Part shown: piece after piece, positions 1 to 11,219 of the stretch | Numbering within the stretch: the stretch's first letter is position 1 | Layout of the letters: each line of letters starts with the position of its first letter | Source of the DNA: Branchinecta lynchi | Lineage: Eukaryota; Arthropoda; Branchiopoda; Anostraca; Branchinectidae | Assembly: GCA_023053575.1 (NCBI GenBank) | Contig: JAKZAP010000005.1 | Location: 434,001 to 498,000 of the forward strand | Reading direction: 5' to 3' | Length of the DNA: 64,000 nt | Translations under genes and position numbers: made by a program | The notes under the pieces: generated by a model | The model's input: the letters and a program-made list of their open reading frames with translations, nothing else | What the model was told of the DNA's origin: nothing | The model's database searches: none

Positions 1-415
1 AATGTATCAAAAGGTGTAATTTTTAAGGGAAAACGTCTCAGAAAAACGTTAATGTAACAGAAAGTGTTGTTACCCACGAGATCAAGATCCTGAACGGAGT
101 CCACTATCCTACCAAAACAACCGAGAATCTCCGTATCTATAGGTTTCAAGACATTCAATTATTGAAGAGCTTGAGAAAAGCTAAGAAAAAAAATGAGACA
201 CTTTCGTTAAAGAAAAACGTCACAAAAAGTCGCAGGAAGGAAGTTTGAAGTATCATGTCAAAATGTAACAGCGTTAATCGATACTTGCTCCTCTAATTGC
301 ACCCTAAATTTGAACTGAATCTGACAGAATATACCGGAGTTATAAGCAAAATGAGACGTTTTTGTTATGGAAAAAATGTCTCAAATACAAAAATATGCTG
401 CATGCCTGCAGACAG
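1..415. other. unassigned AT-rich intron sequence
   Basis: No exon-like frame is seen. There are loose repeats around AAAACGTCTC / GAGACGTTTT (near 31-50, 203-222, 350-380). Nothing recognisable. Confidence 0.3.
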
Positions 416-625
416 TATAGAGTCGAGCGATTGGGATGAAACTTGGTAGACGGACAAGGACAAGAACTAGATACATCAGTGACGAAGCCGGACCGGGTTC
501 CGGTGATAGCGAATTAAGGTACTTCCAGATGTGCTAGGGCGATGAAACTTGGCTTGAACATTAGAAACTTGACAGGATTGGCTTTCTCACGTAATACTGT
601 TGTATATACGGCTTGCCTTGGGCGA
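416..625 (+). repeat. repeat family A, partial copy
   Basis: It carries the family-A modules: a GGGATGAAACTTGGTAGACG-like start near 435, GGTACTTCCAGATGTGCTAG near 518, and GAAACTTGG-like segments. It is shorter than the copy at 925-2350, and ends near the start of the LINE at ~660. Confidence 0.6.
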
Positions 626-659
626 AGTTTACTCTTGTTACCTTACTTCCAAGGGATTT

Positions 660-3255
660 GAAATGTGCAACCTTGTCTGAACGTTTACATTGTGCGACTG
701 CACAATTCTAATCCTCGCTGACCAAATAAAAGCTTTCGATCTCCTGGATCACGCGGTTGCTTTGGACGCAATTTCTCAAATAGGTGCAAGTCAATTTTCT
801 CAGCGTATGATTGCCAGTTTTCTCTCGGACCGGAGCCAAGTTGTAAAACTGAATGGTTCCATCTCCGCAGTTGAAACAAGAACTTGCGGTACCCCTCAAG
901 GTATTAAGTTGGGTCCTCTGATTTTTATGGCACTTGCCTTCCGGCCAAGTGCCATATACCGATCACTTTTCCGTCGGTCTGTCGGTCGGTTAGTCCGGTG
1001 TTTGCGAGTTAGGGTACTTCCAGATATGCTAGGACGATGAAACTTGGCAGACATATTAGGGACCCGACCAAACTAACTTGGAAATAGTCACTTGCCCGAC
1101 CCGACCATCGTGGGGGGAGGGGGAGGTTGCGGAATCCAGAAAATAGGGACATGCGTAACTTTCGAATGGGTGATCGGATCTTAATGAAACTTGATACCTG
1201 GGAAGACCTCGTGTCTCAGATGTCTCATCTGAAGTCTCGACCGGATCTGATGAATCTGTGGGGGAGCCGGAAATCATGTGAAACTCTCGGAGTCGAGCGA
1301 TCGGGATGAAACTTGGTGGGAAGAACTAGCACAAGCTCCAGATAAATAACTGACAGAACTGAACCGGATTCGGACACTGTGGGGGGAGTTGGAGGGGGGT
1401 TCCGGAATTCCGGCGATCCTTAGTTGATGTACTTCCAGGTGGGCTAGGACGATAAAACTTGGCAAGCATACCAGAGACCCGACCAGATTAACTTGGAAAG
1501 AGTCACTCGCCCGATCCGACCGTCTTGGGGGGAGGGGGAGACGGCGGAATCCGAAAATTAGTGGCATGCATAACTTTCGAACGGGTTATCGGATCTTAAT
1601 GAAACTTGATATCTTGAAAGAACTCATGTCTCAGATGTCCCATTTCAAGTGCGAACCAAATCCAATGAACTCGGGTGGGGGGGGGCCGGGGTGAATTGGA
1701 GAACCGGAAGTCTTGTGATACGCATAGAGTGGAGCGATCAGGATGAAACTTGGTGGGACGTACAGGCACAAGTCCTAGGTGCATCAGTGACAGAATTGGA
1801 TCGGATTCGGGTACCGAGGGGGGGGGGGGGGCTGTAGGGGGGTGTCCGGAATTCCGGTGATCGTGAGCTAAGGTACTCACAGATGTGATAGGACGATACA
1901 ACTTTGCTGGAGTATTAGAACCTTGACATCGTCACTTCTCCGATCCAACCATTCCTTAAAGAACTCGTCTTAACCGCAAAATACAAAAAATACTCTTAAG
2001 CAAAATTTACTTTTTCAAGATCGCCATGAGTACATGAACCTTTTTGCCTCAAGGGTTTTGCTTAGAAATTGATTTTTAGCACCCTTAAAGTGCGCATCTT
2101 AACCGAAAACTGAAAAAAAACTTTTGACCGTCACTTCCATCCTCTGACCCGGCCTTGCAAGTTTGGCGCATCTTAATCGAATACTTCCATCTGACCCAGC
2201 CTTCCTGGTTTTTCTTTTCCTTCTTGTTTCCTTTTGATTTCTGTCTCCAGTTTTTATATTTAAAGTGAAACCATAGGTTGAATTTTCAGCCCCCTGAATT
2301 TTTTCTTGTTGGGGTATTCCTTACTACATATGCTTGCAAGTGCCATATGAGCTTACAGCTCTTGTTCTTTGTTCTGTGAATAATGTTGCTAAAGATTTCC
2401 TTAATAGGTACAAATTTGCAGATGATCTCTCTCTTCTAGTTATTTCTAAGCTTTCTTTCGCACTTCCGAACAGTTCAAATCCGGTTCAAGACTCCATCAC
2501 TTCCCTTAAAACTCAACTGTCAAGCAAGAAAATGCAAATTAATGATAGTAAGTCTTCGATTATGCGGTTTAGCAGACTGAAAAGAGAAACTGCTGAATAT
2601 CTATCGTCATTCAGGCCAGTTAAATTGCTTGGGGTAATAATCGATGACGATCTGAAATGGAATTTTCATGTTGACAATATTATCCGTAAAACCAAGTTTT
2701 TAATTAAATCCCTCTCCACCCTTAAATCTTTCGGTTTGGAAACTAAATGACTCCTCTGTTATTTTAAAACTTATATCCGTCCTCATTTAGAATATGCTTC
2801 ACCGGTTTGGCATTCTTCTCTTTCTGCAGAGCTCTCTGATCTGATCGCCTGAAAAATGTCCAAAAGAGAGCAGTGAGAATCATTCTGGTGATCATAATAT
2901 TTCATACGAAGAAGCTCTCACTAAACTTGACGTTCTTAAATTAACAGAACGTAGAAATACTCTTTCAAAACAAATTTGGAACTAAGATAATGTGTTGTCC
3001 CCAGATGGCCCATCTATTCCCCCCTCCCCTCCCGTCTTCCGTAAGTCGTTCCGAGAGGAATACTGGCAATCAGTTTTCCCCATATCCTGCTAATTCTTCT
3101 GGCCAATTTTTACGTAGTTTCATCACATCATTTATTTCTGGTCATATCTTGTAAGTGTATTAGTTAATTTGTTTCGTGTCTGTGTATTTTGTAAATTTGT
3201 ATTCCTTTTCTAGCTTTTAGCTATTCGGATTAAACTTGACTGATTGATTGATTGA
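660..3255 (+). mobile_element. degenerate non-LTR retrotransposon (CR1/Jockey-like RT), split by a repeat
   Basis: The 690-930 part encodes a reverse transcriptase segment, ADQIKAFDLLDHAV then CGTPQGIKLGPLIF. The RT resumes at 2370-2750 with NRYKFADDLSLL (the catalytic ADD box) and VKLLGVIIDDDLKWNFHVDN. Downstream at 2750-2990 are broken frames (YIRPHLEYASPVWHSS) and finally a (GATT)n-type tail around 3240-3255. The two halves are separated by a family-A repeat at about 925-2350. Stops and frameshifts make it a dead copy. Confidence 0.72.
925..2350 (+). repeat. repeat family A, longest copy (non-autonomous, ~420-bp internal units)
   Basis: It starts with an 11-bp-arm hairpin (TATGGCACTTG ... 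CAAGTGCCATA, 926-957) and ends with a related TGCAAGTGCCATATGAG near 2335-2350. The module beginning ACTTCCAGATNTGCTAGGAC recurs at about 1017, 1433 and 1874, giving units of 416-441 bp. Each unit contains a run of G before AATCCGGAA-like sequence. No protein is coded; short ORFs here are chance. It sits inside the LINE, so it is younger than the LINE. The class is undetermined. Confidence 0.65.
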
Positions 3256-3334
3256 CTGCAAATCATTTCTTTCGGCGGTATCCTGCTTAGATCAGGATAG
3301 GAAGTGCCAGAAGGGCTCATTTTTGGTCTTCCAG

Positions 3335-3653
3335 ATACCAGAGATTCATAAAGCTGGACGACGGCTGGCTCCACTGCTGGTCTGTGCCCATCATCGCCTT
3401 CAAGTTCGACTTCGTGTATCACTCGATCTCGCCGCCTGGTCCTCCAGCTCTTTCCTTGATGTCGACCCCGGAAAGGGAGGACCTCCTCTTAACCCCCATC
3501 AGGGCCCCTCGCAACAAGCCAAAATTGGTGGCACATATACCAACGGTACACCCAAGCACGCTGGACCCAGATATCATAGCCGTGGAGTTGGAGATCGGTC
3601 CTTCTGTGATTAGATTTACTGGGTCATTGATGCTCGCTCTTCTGAGATTGAAG
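3335..3653 (+). CDS. BLTP1: BLTP1 exon 1 of window
   Basis: This exon follows a pyrimidine tract ending in AG at 3333-3334 and is followed by GTGGGT. It opens with one base of a split codon (the previous exon is outside the window) and ends on a codon boundary. It reads YQRFIKLDDGWLHCWSVPII at the start, then a Pro-rich linker, then a beta-strand-rich part with TLDPDIIAVELEIGPSVIRF and LMLALLRLK. The alternating hydrophobic strands suit one unit of the repeating beta-groove. A truncated MITE begins 15 bp after the donor. Confidence 0.8.
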
Positions 3654-3667
3654 GTGGGTAAGGTTTG

Positions 3668-3850
3668 ACTAGGAGCGTGTGCCACCCTACTTACCGTAGT
3701 TGCTATGGATGACGTCACGAATTCTGGCTTTTTGCCGTCAAGGCTGGAACGATTTGTCTATTTCCCAGCAGAATATCATGCCACGGGGAATCTGACAAAT
3801 CACGTTACAGAGATGCGTAGTTACCAACATTTTCACGAACCCAATGAGCC
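3668..3850 (+). mobile_element. MITE family B, truncated copy
   Basis: It begins GGAGCGTGTGCCACCC and contains TGACGTCA at 3710-3717, AATTCTGGCTTTTTGCCGTC and ACAGAGATGCGTAGTTAC, in the same orientation as the complete copy at 11754-12057. It breaks off at about 3830. Confidence 0.7.
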
Positions 3851-3887
3851 GGTCATTATTTTTTTCTCAGGTGTTTTGATTGCATAT

Positions 3888-4115
3888 GAATTTCTAGCGC
3901 CCTTAAAGTGCTCATAATCACAGCCAAGTGCAAAAGTAAAATATTTGTTTACCAAATGATACATTCTCCGGATTTCCAAGGGTCCATGATAATTCTTATC
4001 TCATTGGTTTTGCTTACAAAATGATCACAACAAACCCACGAATTGGCAAATACCTACTTTCATCCTCTCACCCAGCCTTCGAGTGCCATATGAGTTTCTA
4101 GCTTCTAGCATTATT
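3888..4115 (+). repeat. repeat family A, 3' part
   Basis: It matches the 3' module of the family: GCGCCCTTAAAGTGCTCAT, CCAAGGGTCCATGATAAT, ACCCACGAATTGGCAAAT and GAGTGCCATATGAGTTTC. It ends about 55 bp before BLTP1 exon 2. Confidence 0.6.
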
Positions 4116-4168
4116 GGTTTTGTATAATCACTAATTTGACTTCAAGAAGAAAATATTTGTATTTTCAG

Positions 4169-4428
4169 GATAACGTGTTCGGCGAGAGTCAGCATTTTAC
4201 TGACATGGACAGCAGCGCCGAAGAAGCCAAAATTAACGAAGCACTTGATTCGGACTTTGACTTGGACCCGAGACTCTATAGACCTTTGAAGGTTACAGTA
4301 TCTCTAGTCATGCACGACATAGAGGGCCACCTAGTGACCGCCTGCCGTGAAGGCCAGACCTGTCCGGTTGTCTGCATAGAGCAGTTGGCTTTTGAGATGG
4401 AAAGAGCTACTCTGAGACTCGACTGCAG
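4169..4428 (+). CDS. BLTP1: BLTP1 exon 2 of window, with apparent 1-base deletion
   Basis: The acceptor is TTTTCAG at 4162-4168 and the donor GTAAAA starts at 4429. The frame from exon 1 gives DNVFGESQHFTDMDSS, an acidic linker, then LYRPLKVTVSLVMHDIEGHL and CIEQLAFEMER. From about 4400-4412 the frame that joins correctly to exon 3 is a different one (SYSETRLQ, then VMLSP of exon 3). The exon is therefore one base short in the A run at 4400-4403. This may be a real frameshift, polymorphism or consensus error. Repeat family A ends about 60 bp upstream of the acceptor. Confidence 0.78.
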
Positions 4429-4675
4429 GTAAAAGCTTCATTTGCTAATTTCCTGGTTGAAAGACTTGCGAACAGCAAGGTCGTATCGAGGGAAGAGTTT
4501 GTGAGTTTGGATCCCCTACGAAAAGGACTACGTATCTTCTCCTGCTTTTGTAACTATTATTAATCCTTATTCATAGAAGGTCTCAGTCGTAGTCTTGAAA
4601 GAGTTCTAGTCTTACAGATCATTCAAGGAGAGACTGTTATCAGGGGCGTCGCTAGTTTTGTCTCAGTCTCAAACA

Positions 4676-5105
4676 ATTATTATTATTATTATTATTTATT
4701 TGAAACCTTCAGAACTGAAGAGTAATGTATAAAAAGAAACAACAACATGTCAGTCAAACTCACACACACGTACATACTAATAAACAGCTGACCATTAAAG
4801 ACAATTAGCAACGAATACAACGAAATACATGGAAAAATACTAAATTCAAAATAAACGAACTAATCAGGGCGCTTTTTTTGTGAAAAAAGGAAAAAGGTTG
4901 TGACGAAGAAGAATGTTGTCAGCCTTTGTTTGAAAGTTCTGGATCTTACCATTTAAAGTTTCCACAGGATTCTTGACTTTAAAATTCGAAGTTTAGAAAG
5001 AGTTACTCGCAGAAATCGGGAAACCAAGAAGAAATTTAGAGAATTTATAATAAGTAACTTTTAACGCATAAAGTTCAGAGGGACGAAAAGAACAAAAGAA
5101 AGGCC
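4676..5105 (-). mobile_element. LINE 3' end fragment
   Basis: On the minus strand a frame near 5085-4905 reads YYKFSKFLLGFP... and resembles the C-terminal end of the fragment at 17936-18430 (NYFKFCKFLLYLPP). The plus-strand (ATT)n run at 4676-4700 would be its 3' tail. It is short and decayed. Confidence 0.45.
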
Positions 5106-5335
5106 CCCGTCGAAATCGAGGCCCCCGAACTGCCAATGTCCACATTCTTGGTGACCCCGAACTAGGCTTACTGAATTTACGGGGCGCACTGTCAGTGTCA
5201 GCCTCCTTTTAATTTTCCTGAGTGACCGCCCTGTTTAGCTCAACTTTTGTTGTCGCGCGCTCTGCGATGGTATTCCGGGAGATTGCATAGTGGTAGAAGT
5301 GGACAGTATTACAATGAAGCACTCTCCCCCCTCAG

Positions 5336-5557
5336 GTGATGCTGTCCCCCATACTCCTGAGCTGCTCTGACTCCGTCGTTCGATCTGCATCAGATACTCA
5401 TTTGAGGGATGGTTTTGCGGTCGTAACAGGGTTCCAGTTTCGCGGTCACGCCATGTTCAGCGACGAAGGTCGGAAGATTGACGAAGAGACATTAGAGTAC
5501 GGTTGGCTAATGGACTTTAACATTCCCTGCATTGCCGCCAGGCTGACAGTGCCTCAG
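5336..5557 (+). CDS. BLTP1: BLTP1 exon 3 of window
   Basis: It starts after a C-rich tract ending CTCAG and ends at CAG|GTAAGT, in phase 0 at both ends. The peptide runs VMLSPILLSCSDSVVRSASD, then HLRDGFAVVTGFQFRGHAMF, then EYGWLMDFNIPC and LTVPQ. The HAMFS-x-EG and EY-x-WL segments are among the most characteristic of BLTP1. The phase-0 start conflicts with the raw end of exon 2 by one base (see exon 2). Confidence 0.88.
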
Positions 5558-6164
5558 GTAAGTTCTGAGTTATCATACGTTTTACTTGTACGTTGCGCTT
5601 CAGATGTCGCAACGTTGTTTTAATCAACTGATGTTAGCGCCGGACTCGCGTGGTTGGTAGTCAGGACAACACATAGACGACCTGTGCAGGCGACTGTTCA
5701 TCGAGACGGACATGGGCAATCACTGTGATAGCTTGTGCCAGTGGTACTTGAGAAAGAATGGATGCTTTATTTCACAAGAATAGCGTTAGCTAGCGCAGGC
5801 ATGTTAATGGATCAATACACGAGTCAATACATGAATAAAACTACACTAAATATTTCAGCGCAAATTTGCGTAACTAAGATAATACAGAAGATTAAAGTAA
5901 GACGCATCAATATTCTTCATTTAATGTTGCTCTGTTTAAATAATCAATAAAATACGGGACGAATGACGCGATGTAACGTTGCGTACTAGTCGCTGGGTAA
6001 GAACATATCAGTTGACAGCTCTTGTCTTTTCTCGACGTCTTGTCCTCGATCCGTCAGCAATAGGGTTTTCGAAGTCTGGCAGTAGTCGACGTTTTCGGAA
6101 TTCGACAAAGCACGGTTTGTTTGGTTCGGTGATCGACTGTCAACCGCGAGATGACGTCTCATAA
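5558..6164. other. intron, nothing recognised
   Basis: The sequence between exon 3 and the exon-11-like fragment has no exon-like frame with splice sites and no repeat found elsewhere in the window, apart from a short TTGACAGCTCTTGTCTTT resembling the family-A 3' edge. Confidence 0.3.
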
Positions 6165-6525
6165 TTTATAGTGATTCTACCTGAGAGAGACCGGTGGTCA
6201 ACGGGCCTGCGCAATCCTGGGACAAGGAATCGTAAGTCTCTTTCATGATCTGTCTTTAGCACGTGCTTGAAGCGTAGACTCCCATATGATGGGGGGAGGG
6301 GAAGGGTCAGGGCGTCACGGGAAATTGTCGGTCACGCTCGGTATTATGACTATCATGAGAGACCATGGCATCGCCAGATCGAGGCGGGCTCAGTAGATTG
6401 GTTGGATGGTAAACGGAACATGATGCCAAAGGAAGAAAGTGCAGTTTCTGGCCCCAGGAAACGAGTAAAATATTGGAAGACGGCAGCGTTGCAGGAGCAC
6501 TGTCCTGGTGGGGTTGCAAAATTAT
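6165..6525 (+). pseudogene. diverged partial copy of BLTP1 exon 11 end plus its intron
   Basis: The bases at about 6168-6237 align without gaps to the last ~60 bases of exon 11 and its donor (18980-19046). Identity by eye is roughly three in four, including TGCGNAATCCTGG and TCGTAAG. About 190 bp further on, 6418-6525 resembles 23837-23930 (shared ATGATGCCAAAGGAAGAAA and CGAGTAAAATATTGG). That second match lies in the intron following exon 11 once the hAT insertion is ignored. Order and strand are conserved, so this looks like an old segmental duplicate. No acceptor or matching frame makes it a usable exon. Confidence 0.5.
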
Positions 6526-6725
6526 CAAAGGCGTGCGCGTCTGCGGCTTTTAGAAGGGACGACTGATTGAATGACGTTCGTAAGCTGGAGCCACCCTTTT
6601 TGATGAGAAGACCAATGTTCTCCTAAGATTGTTTAGCGTTTAACTGTCTTAACCCAGTCGAAACAGCCGAGATGGTGGTTCACCTTTGCCACAATGGTAC
6701 GAATTTCACGGTTGAAATCTTGTAG

Positions 6726-6968
6726 GTTCTTCATATCGGAAGCGGTGTTCAGTCATTTCTTCACTTGCTACTGGACGAGGAAAACATGGTCGTGTCTCCC
6801 AGCAGTGGCGTTTTTTGCCATCACGGCTTCAATCAGCCATTCTGCCGGCTCACGTCTCAGGGATCAGTTTGTCCAACGACGGATCAGCTAAGGTATAAGA
6901 TGGCAAAAGTTGTGATAGAGCGAACCGAACTGTATCTCGTGGAGTCAGGGACAGCCTTAAAGTTAGAG
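6726..6968 (+). CDS. BLTP1: BLTP1 exon 4 of window
   Basis: The acceptor is CTTGTAG (ends 6725) and the donor is GTAAGT at 6969. The 81 codons are in phase 0 on both sides. It reads VLHIGSGVQSFLHLLLDEEN, then GVFCHHGFNQPFC, then CPTTDQLRYKMAKVVIERTE and LYLVESGTALKLE. The cysteine/histidine-bearing loop before the strand-rich part is typical of this BLTP1 segment. An inner AG at 6859-6860 could serve as an alternative acceptor, but the longer exon keeps the family-like sequence. Confidence 0.85.
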
Positions 6969-7127
6969 GTAAGTTTCACCACCATCATACGCAGCAAGCT
7001 ACTCCAAGCGGTTGTGCAGAGCGTAAGTGGCCTTTGCAGATTCATTCGACTACAGTAAAACAGCGCACATGCAGTGCGGTAAAATTTCGCATCCAAAAAC
7101 ATGCATGCGACATCCGTTTCACTATAG

Positions 7128-7425
7128 GTGTTTTTCCGCGACATGATTGTGGGCCAAGCACTTCTGAGTATTTGTCGCGGAAACAAGATTGTGAGCCACA
7201 CGAAAGAGCCACAAGTTGAAACTCGGGGAAACGCTGTTTTGTCTATTTTCTGTGCGGCAAGTTCAAACGTCTGAAGACAAAAATAAAATTCATATAAAAT
7301 ATCAGTAAATTCGTCCTTACCATTCCGTGCAAAAAGGATCCTCAGTTTTAGATTTACATGCTTGAGTAGTGATGAGCTTTGCGAAGACTGCTTAGCGCCT
7401 GAACACACATTTTTCGTAAATCGTT
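7128..7425 (-). mobile_element. MITE family E, partial copy
   Basis: It contains GTGTTTTTCCGCGACA near 7129 and GTCGCGGAAACAAGATTGTG near 7175, and then sequence homologous in inverse orientation to the element at 28395-28875 (shared GGATCCTCAGTTTTA region). The right end is unclear. Confidence 0.5.
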
Positions 7426-7439
7426 TTCGTCAAGCATAC

Positions 7440-7700
7440 AACATAGGTAAGCGCGTAGAGGTACCGCAAATCTGACTGGGTGTAAGTCCACTATTCAAAA
7501 ATTTGTTATTGGTGAATACGGAGCAAGAAAGTAACGCATTTTTATCGGGTCTTCAAGCCTTCATATCCCATCCCTTTTCAGTTCAACTTTAAGAATAAGA
7601 AAACCAGATGTGAAAAACTAAAAGAGTCGGAGATCTGTTCCGAAGTCATGACCGGGTGAAGAAGATCTCTTCTCTGTTGTTCTGTCTTGCACTCCTTTGC
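7440..7700 (+). repeat. interspersed repeat with TAGAGGTACC-CAAA module
   Basis: Shares GTAGAGGTACCGCAAAT and AAAGTAACGCATTTT, about 90 bp apart, with 15850-15945 (ATAGAGGTACCACAAAT, AAGTAACACATTTT) and 21774-21860. The family class and ends are not resolved. Confidence 0.4.
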
Positions 7701-8028
7701 TGATACCTAAGAAGGTTTGAATATCTGCCATTGTATTTCACAAGAAGTCTGGAAAAGTGATGTGTGATTTGTTCTGAAGGGTGTTCAGTTCAAGACTTTT
7801 ATTCGGGCCAGAAGCCATAAACAAAGACAAACAAACAAATAAAACTAAAGAAGGTATTACAACCGCATAAATTAGCTGAAGGATGTAGTAGGGACCAGTT
7901 CGAGAATGGACATAATTCATCTTTTTACTAAATGTTGGAACTGATCTTGTTTCCAAAGGGCTTTCCCCAAATCCGTGCCGTAAAATTTCGAGAGTTGTCC
8001 GATCGAAGCAGTTTGCCTGTGAGACCAA

Positions 8029-8344
8029 GAGCGTGTTTCACCGCTCTAACAATAGTAACTCTTAGTTACTATTTCTGTTCCAACCTCACGAAAGGTTACT
8101 ACGCTGAACGTTCCAACCTTCTCGAATTAGTAATTAATAGTAACTACTGCTGACCATGCTCGGGAGCGTAGTACGCCTGGTAACTACGGACCTCTGTAAC
8201 GTGAACGGTGGAATTACCGTGTGGAGTGATATATAACCTGCATATAACCGAAAATTTAAAAATGTGTTCCAGCCTTGACGCCAAGAAGCCAAAATTTATT
8301 GACGTCTTGTGCAGTAACTATGGTAAGTAGGGTGGAAAACACTG
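8029..8344 (-). mobile_element. MITE family B, diverged full-length copy
   Basis: Begins GAGCGTGTTTCACCGC and ends near GGTAAGTAGGGTGGAAAAC. It has the family core (TCACGAAAGGTTACTACGCTG, CCATGCTCGGGAGCGTAGTA). The CRE-like site is mutated here (TTGACGTCTT). The ends are too diverged to show a target duplication. Confidence 0.65.
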
Positions 8345-8455
8345 AATAAATATGTGCCTTAACAAAACAGTATTTCTTCTATATCAAGATTTGTCTTGGG
8401 TTTGCGGAAGTGGAGGCGGTTATTGACAAGCTGTTTTCTGACATTTCTTTTATAG

Positions 8456-8805
8456 TTCGAACCAATCAAGATATCCTCCTGCAATCTACACAGCCGTCAC
8501 AATCAAACAGGTGCCACCATCGCCCTCCAGAAAATAAAAGTAATTCAGTACATGGCAAGTAATGTCAACTACAACACAGATCGTCTAAGCAATTGGAGTT
8601 CTAGTACGACAGACACGAATAAAAGCAAAATGGACTGGCCTGGAGCTCAGCGGGGATTAGCCGGGGCTGATCTTGGACAATTTGCGACATCGAACGCCGG
8701 ATTTACTTGGTTAGAAATAGGATTGGTAGAGCTCGGACCTATTTACTGTGATGTGGCGATGTCTTTGGTAGCAGGAAAAGCAATCATGGAAGCGGTACAG
8801 AGAAC
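8456..8805 (+). CDS. BLTP1: BLTP1 exon 5 of window
   Basis: The acceptor is TTTTATAG and the donor GTAAGT starts at 8806. It enters in phase 0 and ends with two bases of a split codon. It encodes FEPIKISSCNLHSRHNQTGA, IALQKIKVIQYM, a polar Ser/Thr/Asn-rich loop, then FTWLEIGLVELGPIYCDVAM and AIMEAVQRT. The alternation of short beta-hydrophobic strands with a variable loop fits the lipid-groove repeat. Confidence 0.86.
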
Positions 8806-10342
8806 GTAAGTCCTGACTATACCTTATCTATTTATAGCTTACTAATTATATGCTAGCTAAGGATTGCAAGGGAGTTTTGGCCCTTATCAGATTATAAGTT
8901 TCTGAAGTTCTCGGCTTGACGCATAGTTTCGTTTTGTACCTACGAAGTTTTGCGCTTTTTAAGCCAAGCCGAGTTTTGCCAGTCACTGAATGCAAACTTC
9001 GCCGAAAGCTTCAAGGACCATCAAGTATATCTTCTGTTTTCGGACATCTTTTGCTTTGCTTGGTTTTACTACTTTTTAAAGGACACCTGAACAATGAAAC
9101 CATACTTGAACACAGCATGGAGAATGCATTTACAGACATGGCCACAGAGAGCATTCTTCTCCTGAGCGTGACCTTTTCAAAGTAGGGATGTTTGTTTCTG
9201 GAGGTTTGCACATGCAGACTCCAAGACAAAAAGCGCAATTCATTCAAATCTTGTACAGCGCTGGCCGGATCGTATTGGAATTTCTTCTAGATATACGTTT
9301 GGGCTTAACTGGTTAAAAAATATTCCAGAAGAAGGGTTGATTGGAGACATTTGTTCATTTCTAAAATTGTTCAGTACTAAAACAAGGACAGATGAAAAAT
9401 GGAGCAAAAGTCAAAGCTTGGAAACGCTATTTCGTATCTGGATCGGGTTTTCTGCAGGCAATGTTAACGGAAGTCATACAGATAGGGATGATACTCAGGT
9501 GTCCTTTAACCACGGCGCTTTCTCGTTTTCAAATGTTTTGCGTCCATCCACTCCGGTCTGAGAGCAAGAAGGCTGGATAGAAGTCGACAATGCTAACAAG
9601 AAAATTCGTGGAAAAATGGAATTCTCGAAAAATTTCTAAAGTATTTCTTCGTGAAAAGATCGTCTGTAGTACGAGTTGTGCTTTAACTTGTAGTCTATCA
9701 GAGAATTAAAAGTGGTTGTGTCAAATCCTGGGTTTGTTCGTCAATTCTGGAGTATGTAGGGATTTAATTAGATATTGGACATGCCTTCTGCTTGCAAAGA
9801 ACAAGCGGAGGGAACCGAGATGAAGGGATCGCCCACATCTGACAGACAAAATTGACCCTAAACATCCGGACATGAATAATCCACTGATCAAAATTCATTG
9901 TAATTTTATTCTCTCTTCTTTGGTGATGAATAACAACTGTCATTTTCGAGCTTTTTAAGAAAGGTTCAACGGTGTGGATGCCCGGATGAGACTGGAAAAC
10001 TACAGTACACATTTGCTTTGGAATACGTGCCAAAGAACCCCCAAGAGGGGTAACTTCGTATTTCATTAAATCAACGAGCCAAAGTATCAGCGACTGCACG
10101 ATTGTTTTAAAGCTAGCTTGGTATGCCCAGTATTGTAGTTACCCCAGAGTGTTTTTTCGCTCCAGTCCTTACCTTCCACCTTACGACCACATATTGTAGT
10201 AGGTTGAGGGTGCAGTGAGAAAGTTGATTGACACGTCGTGTGTGTGTCCTCTCATTGCTGGCTTGTGAGGCATGGTCCTGTTTAACTAAACATCATGAGT
10301 CATGTTGGCATAGAGTTTCTTAACATCCTACCAACATTCCAG
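8806..10342. other. intron, nothing recognised
   Basis: No splice-flanked frame, transposon terminus or tandem array was found. Short ORFs on both strands lack family features. Confidence 0.3.
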
Positions 10343-10528
10343 TTACTTGAAACTCCATGACCAGAAGACCAGACGGTTGTGGTTCCTCTGGACAGCTGAA
10401 GATGCAGCAGGGGCTTCCACCAGTGCTTCACCTGTCAGCGTTGTTGGTTGCGGATGTCGAAACGGCTGCACCTTCTTTGGATCAAGACTGGAAGATGCTA
10501 CTGGTTCCAACACTGTTGGTCGAACACG
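10343..10528 (+). CDS. BLTP1: BLTP1 exon 6 of window
   Basis: The acceptor is CATTCCAG and the donor is GTATGT. The first base completes the codon left open by exon 5, giving QRT|YLKLHDQKTRRLWFLW. It continues to VVGCGCRNGCTFFGSRLED. The RRLWFLW block and the clustered-cysteine GCGC-x3-C-x-FFG block are strong BLTP1 signatures. The exon ends with two bases of an Arg codon completed by exon 7. Confidence 0.9.
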
Positions 10529-11219
10529 GTATGTTTTTTCTTCCTTCTGGGCTAAAGATTCTCAGTGCACATATCTGTTTTGCCTGTCAGAAATCAACTC
10601 TGGCGAAATATTGTTCCGAAGAAAATACTGAATCTGAAATCTGGTGAAAATGTGGAAGATTGTTCGGTCAGATCTGAACAGGAATCTTGTCATACCCTTG
10701 ACTTTTAAAGCGTAATTTTATCTTTTGTGGAGCCAAATTAAATGAGAGCGATTTTCGCTTTGCTTTGTGAATTTCAGTTCGAAAAAGTGCGGCCTAGCTA
10801 TAACAACAAGTCTGAGCACTGATGGGAAAGTCGGTGTTTACTAGGGATGTAGAGCGTCGGAAGGATATCTAGTGGAAAGAATATGAACTTCCTCTGACTT
10901 ACTGTTCAAGAGATGTTAAAGGCCGTCCAATGTAGCCCACTCTCCCCTATTGCCCCGCATACGCCTCGCTTTGTTTTTCTCTTGCCGTAGAGCAAGGTTA
11001 TTGTATATCTTTATTTGCTTGCTAGTTGGATTCGAGGCTTAGGGTACTTTTCTGATTCACGATACTTCTTCGACCAGCCTTAATTTTCCAGGGTCTGTTA
11101 GACTTTGCATATCAGTCATAAACGCACTTTCTAGCTTCTATTGACTTTTGTTCTTTATACATCGAGAAGACCCCTTCAAGACGAGACATTCTTTTCCAAA
11201 TATACTATAGTGTTACTAA

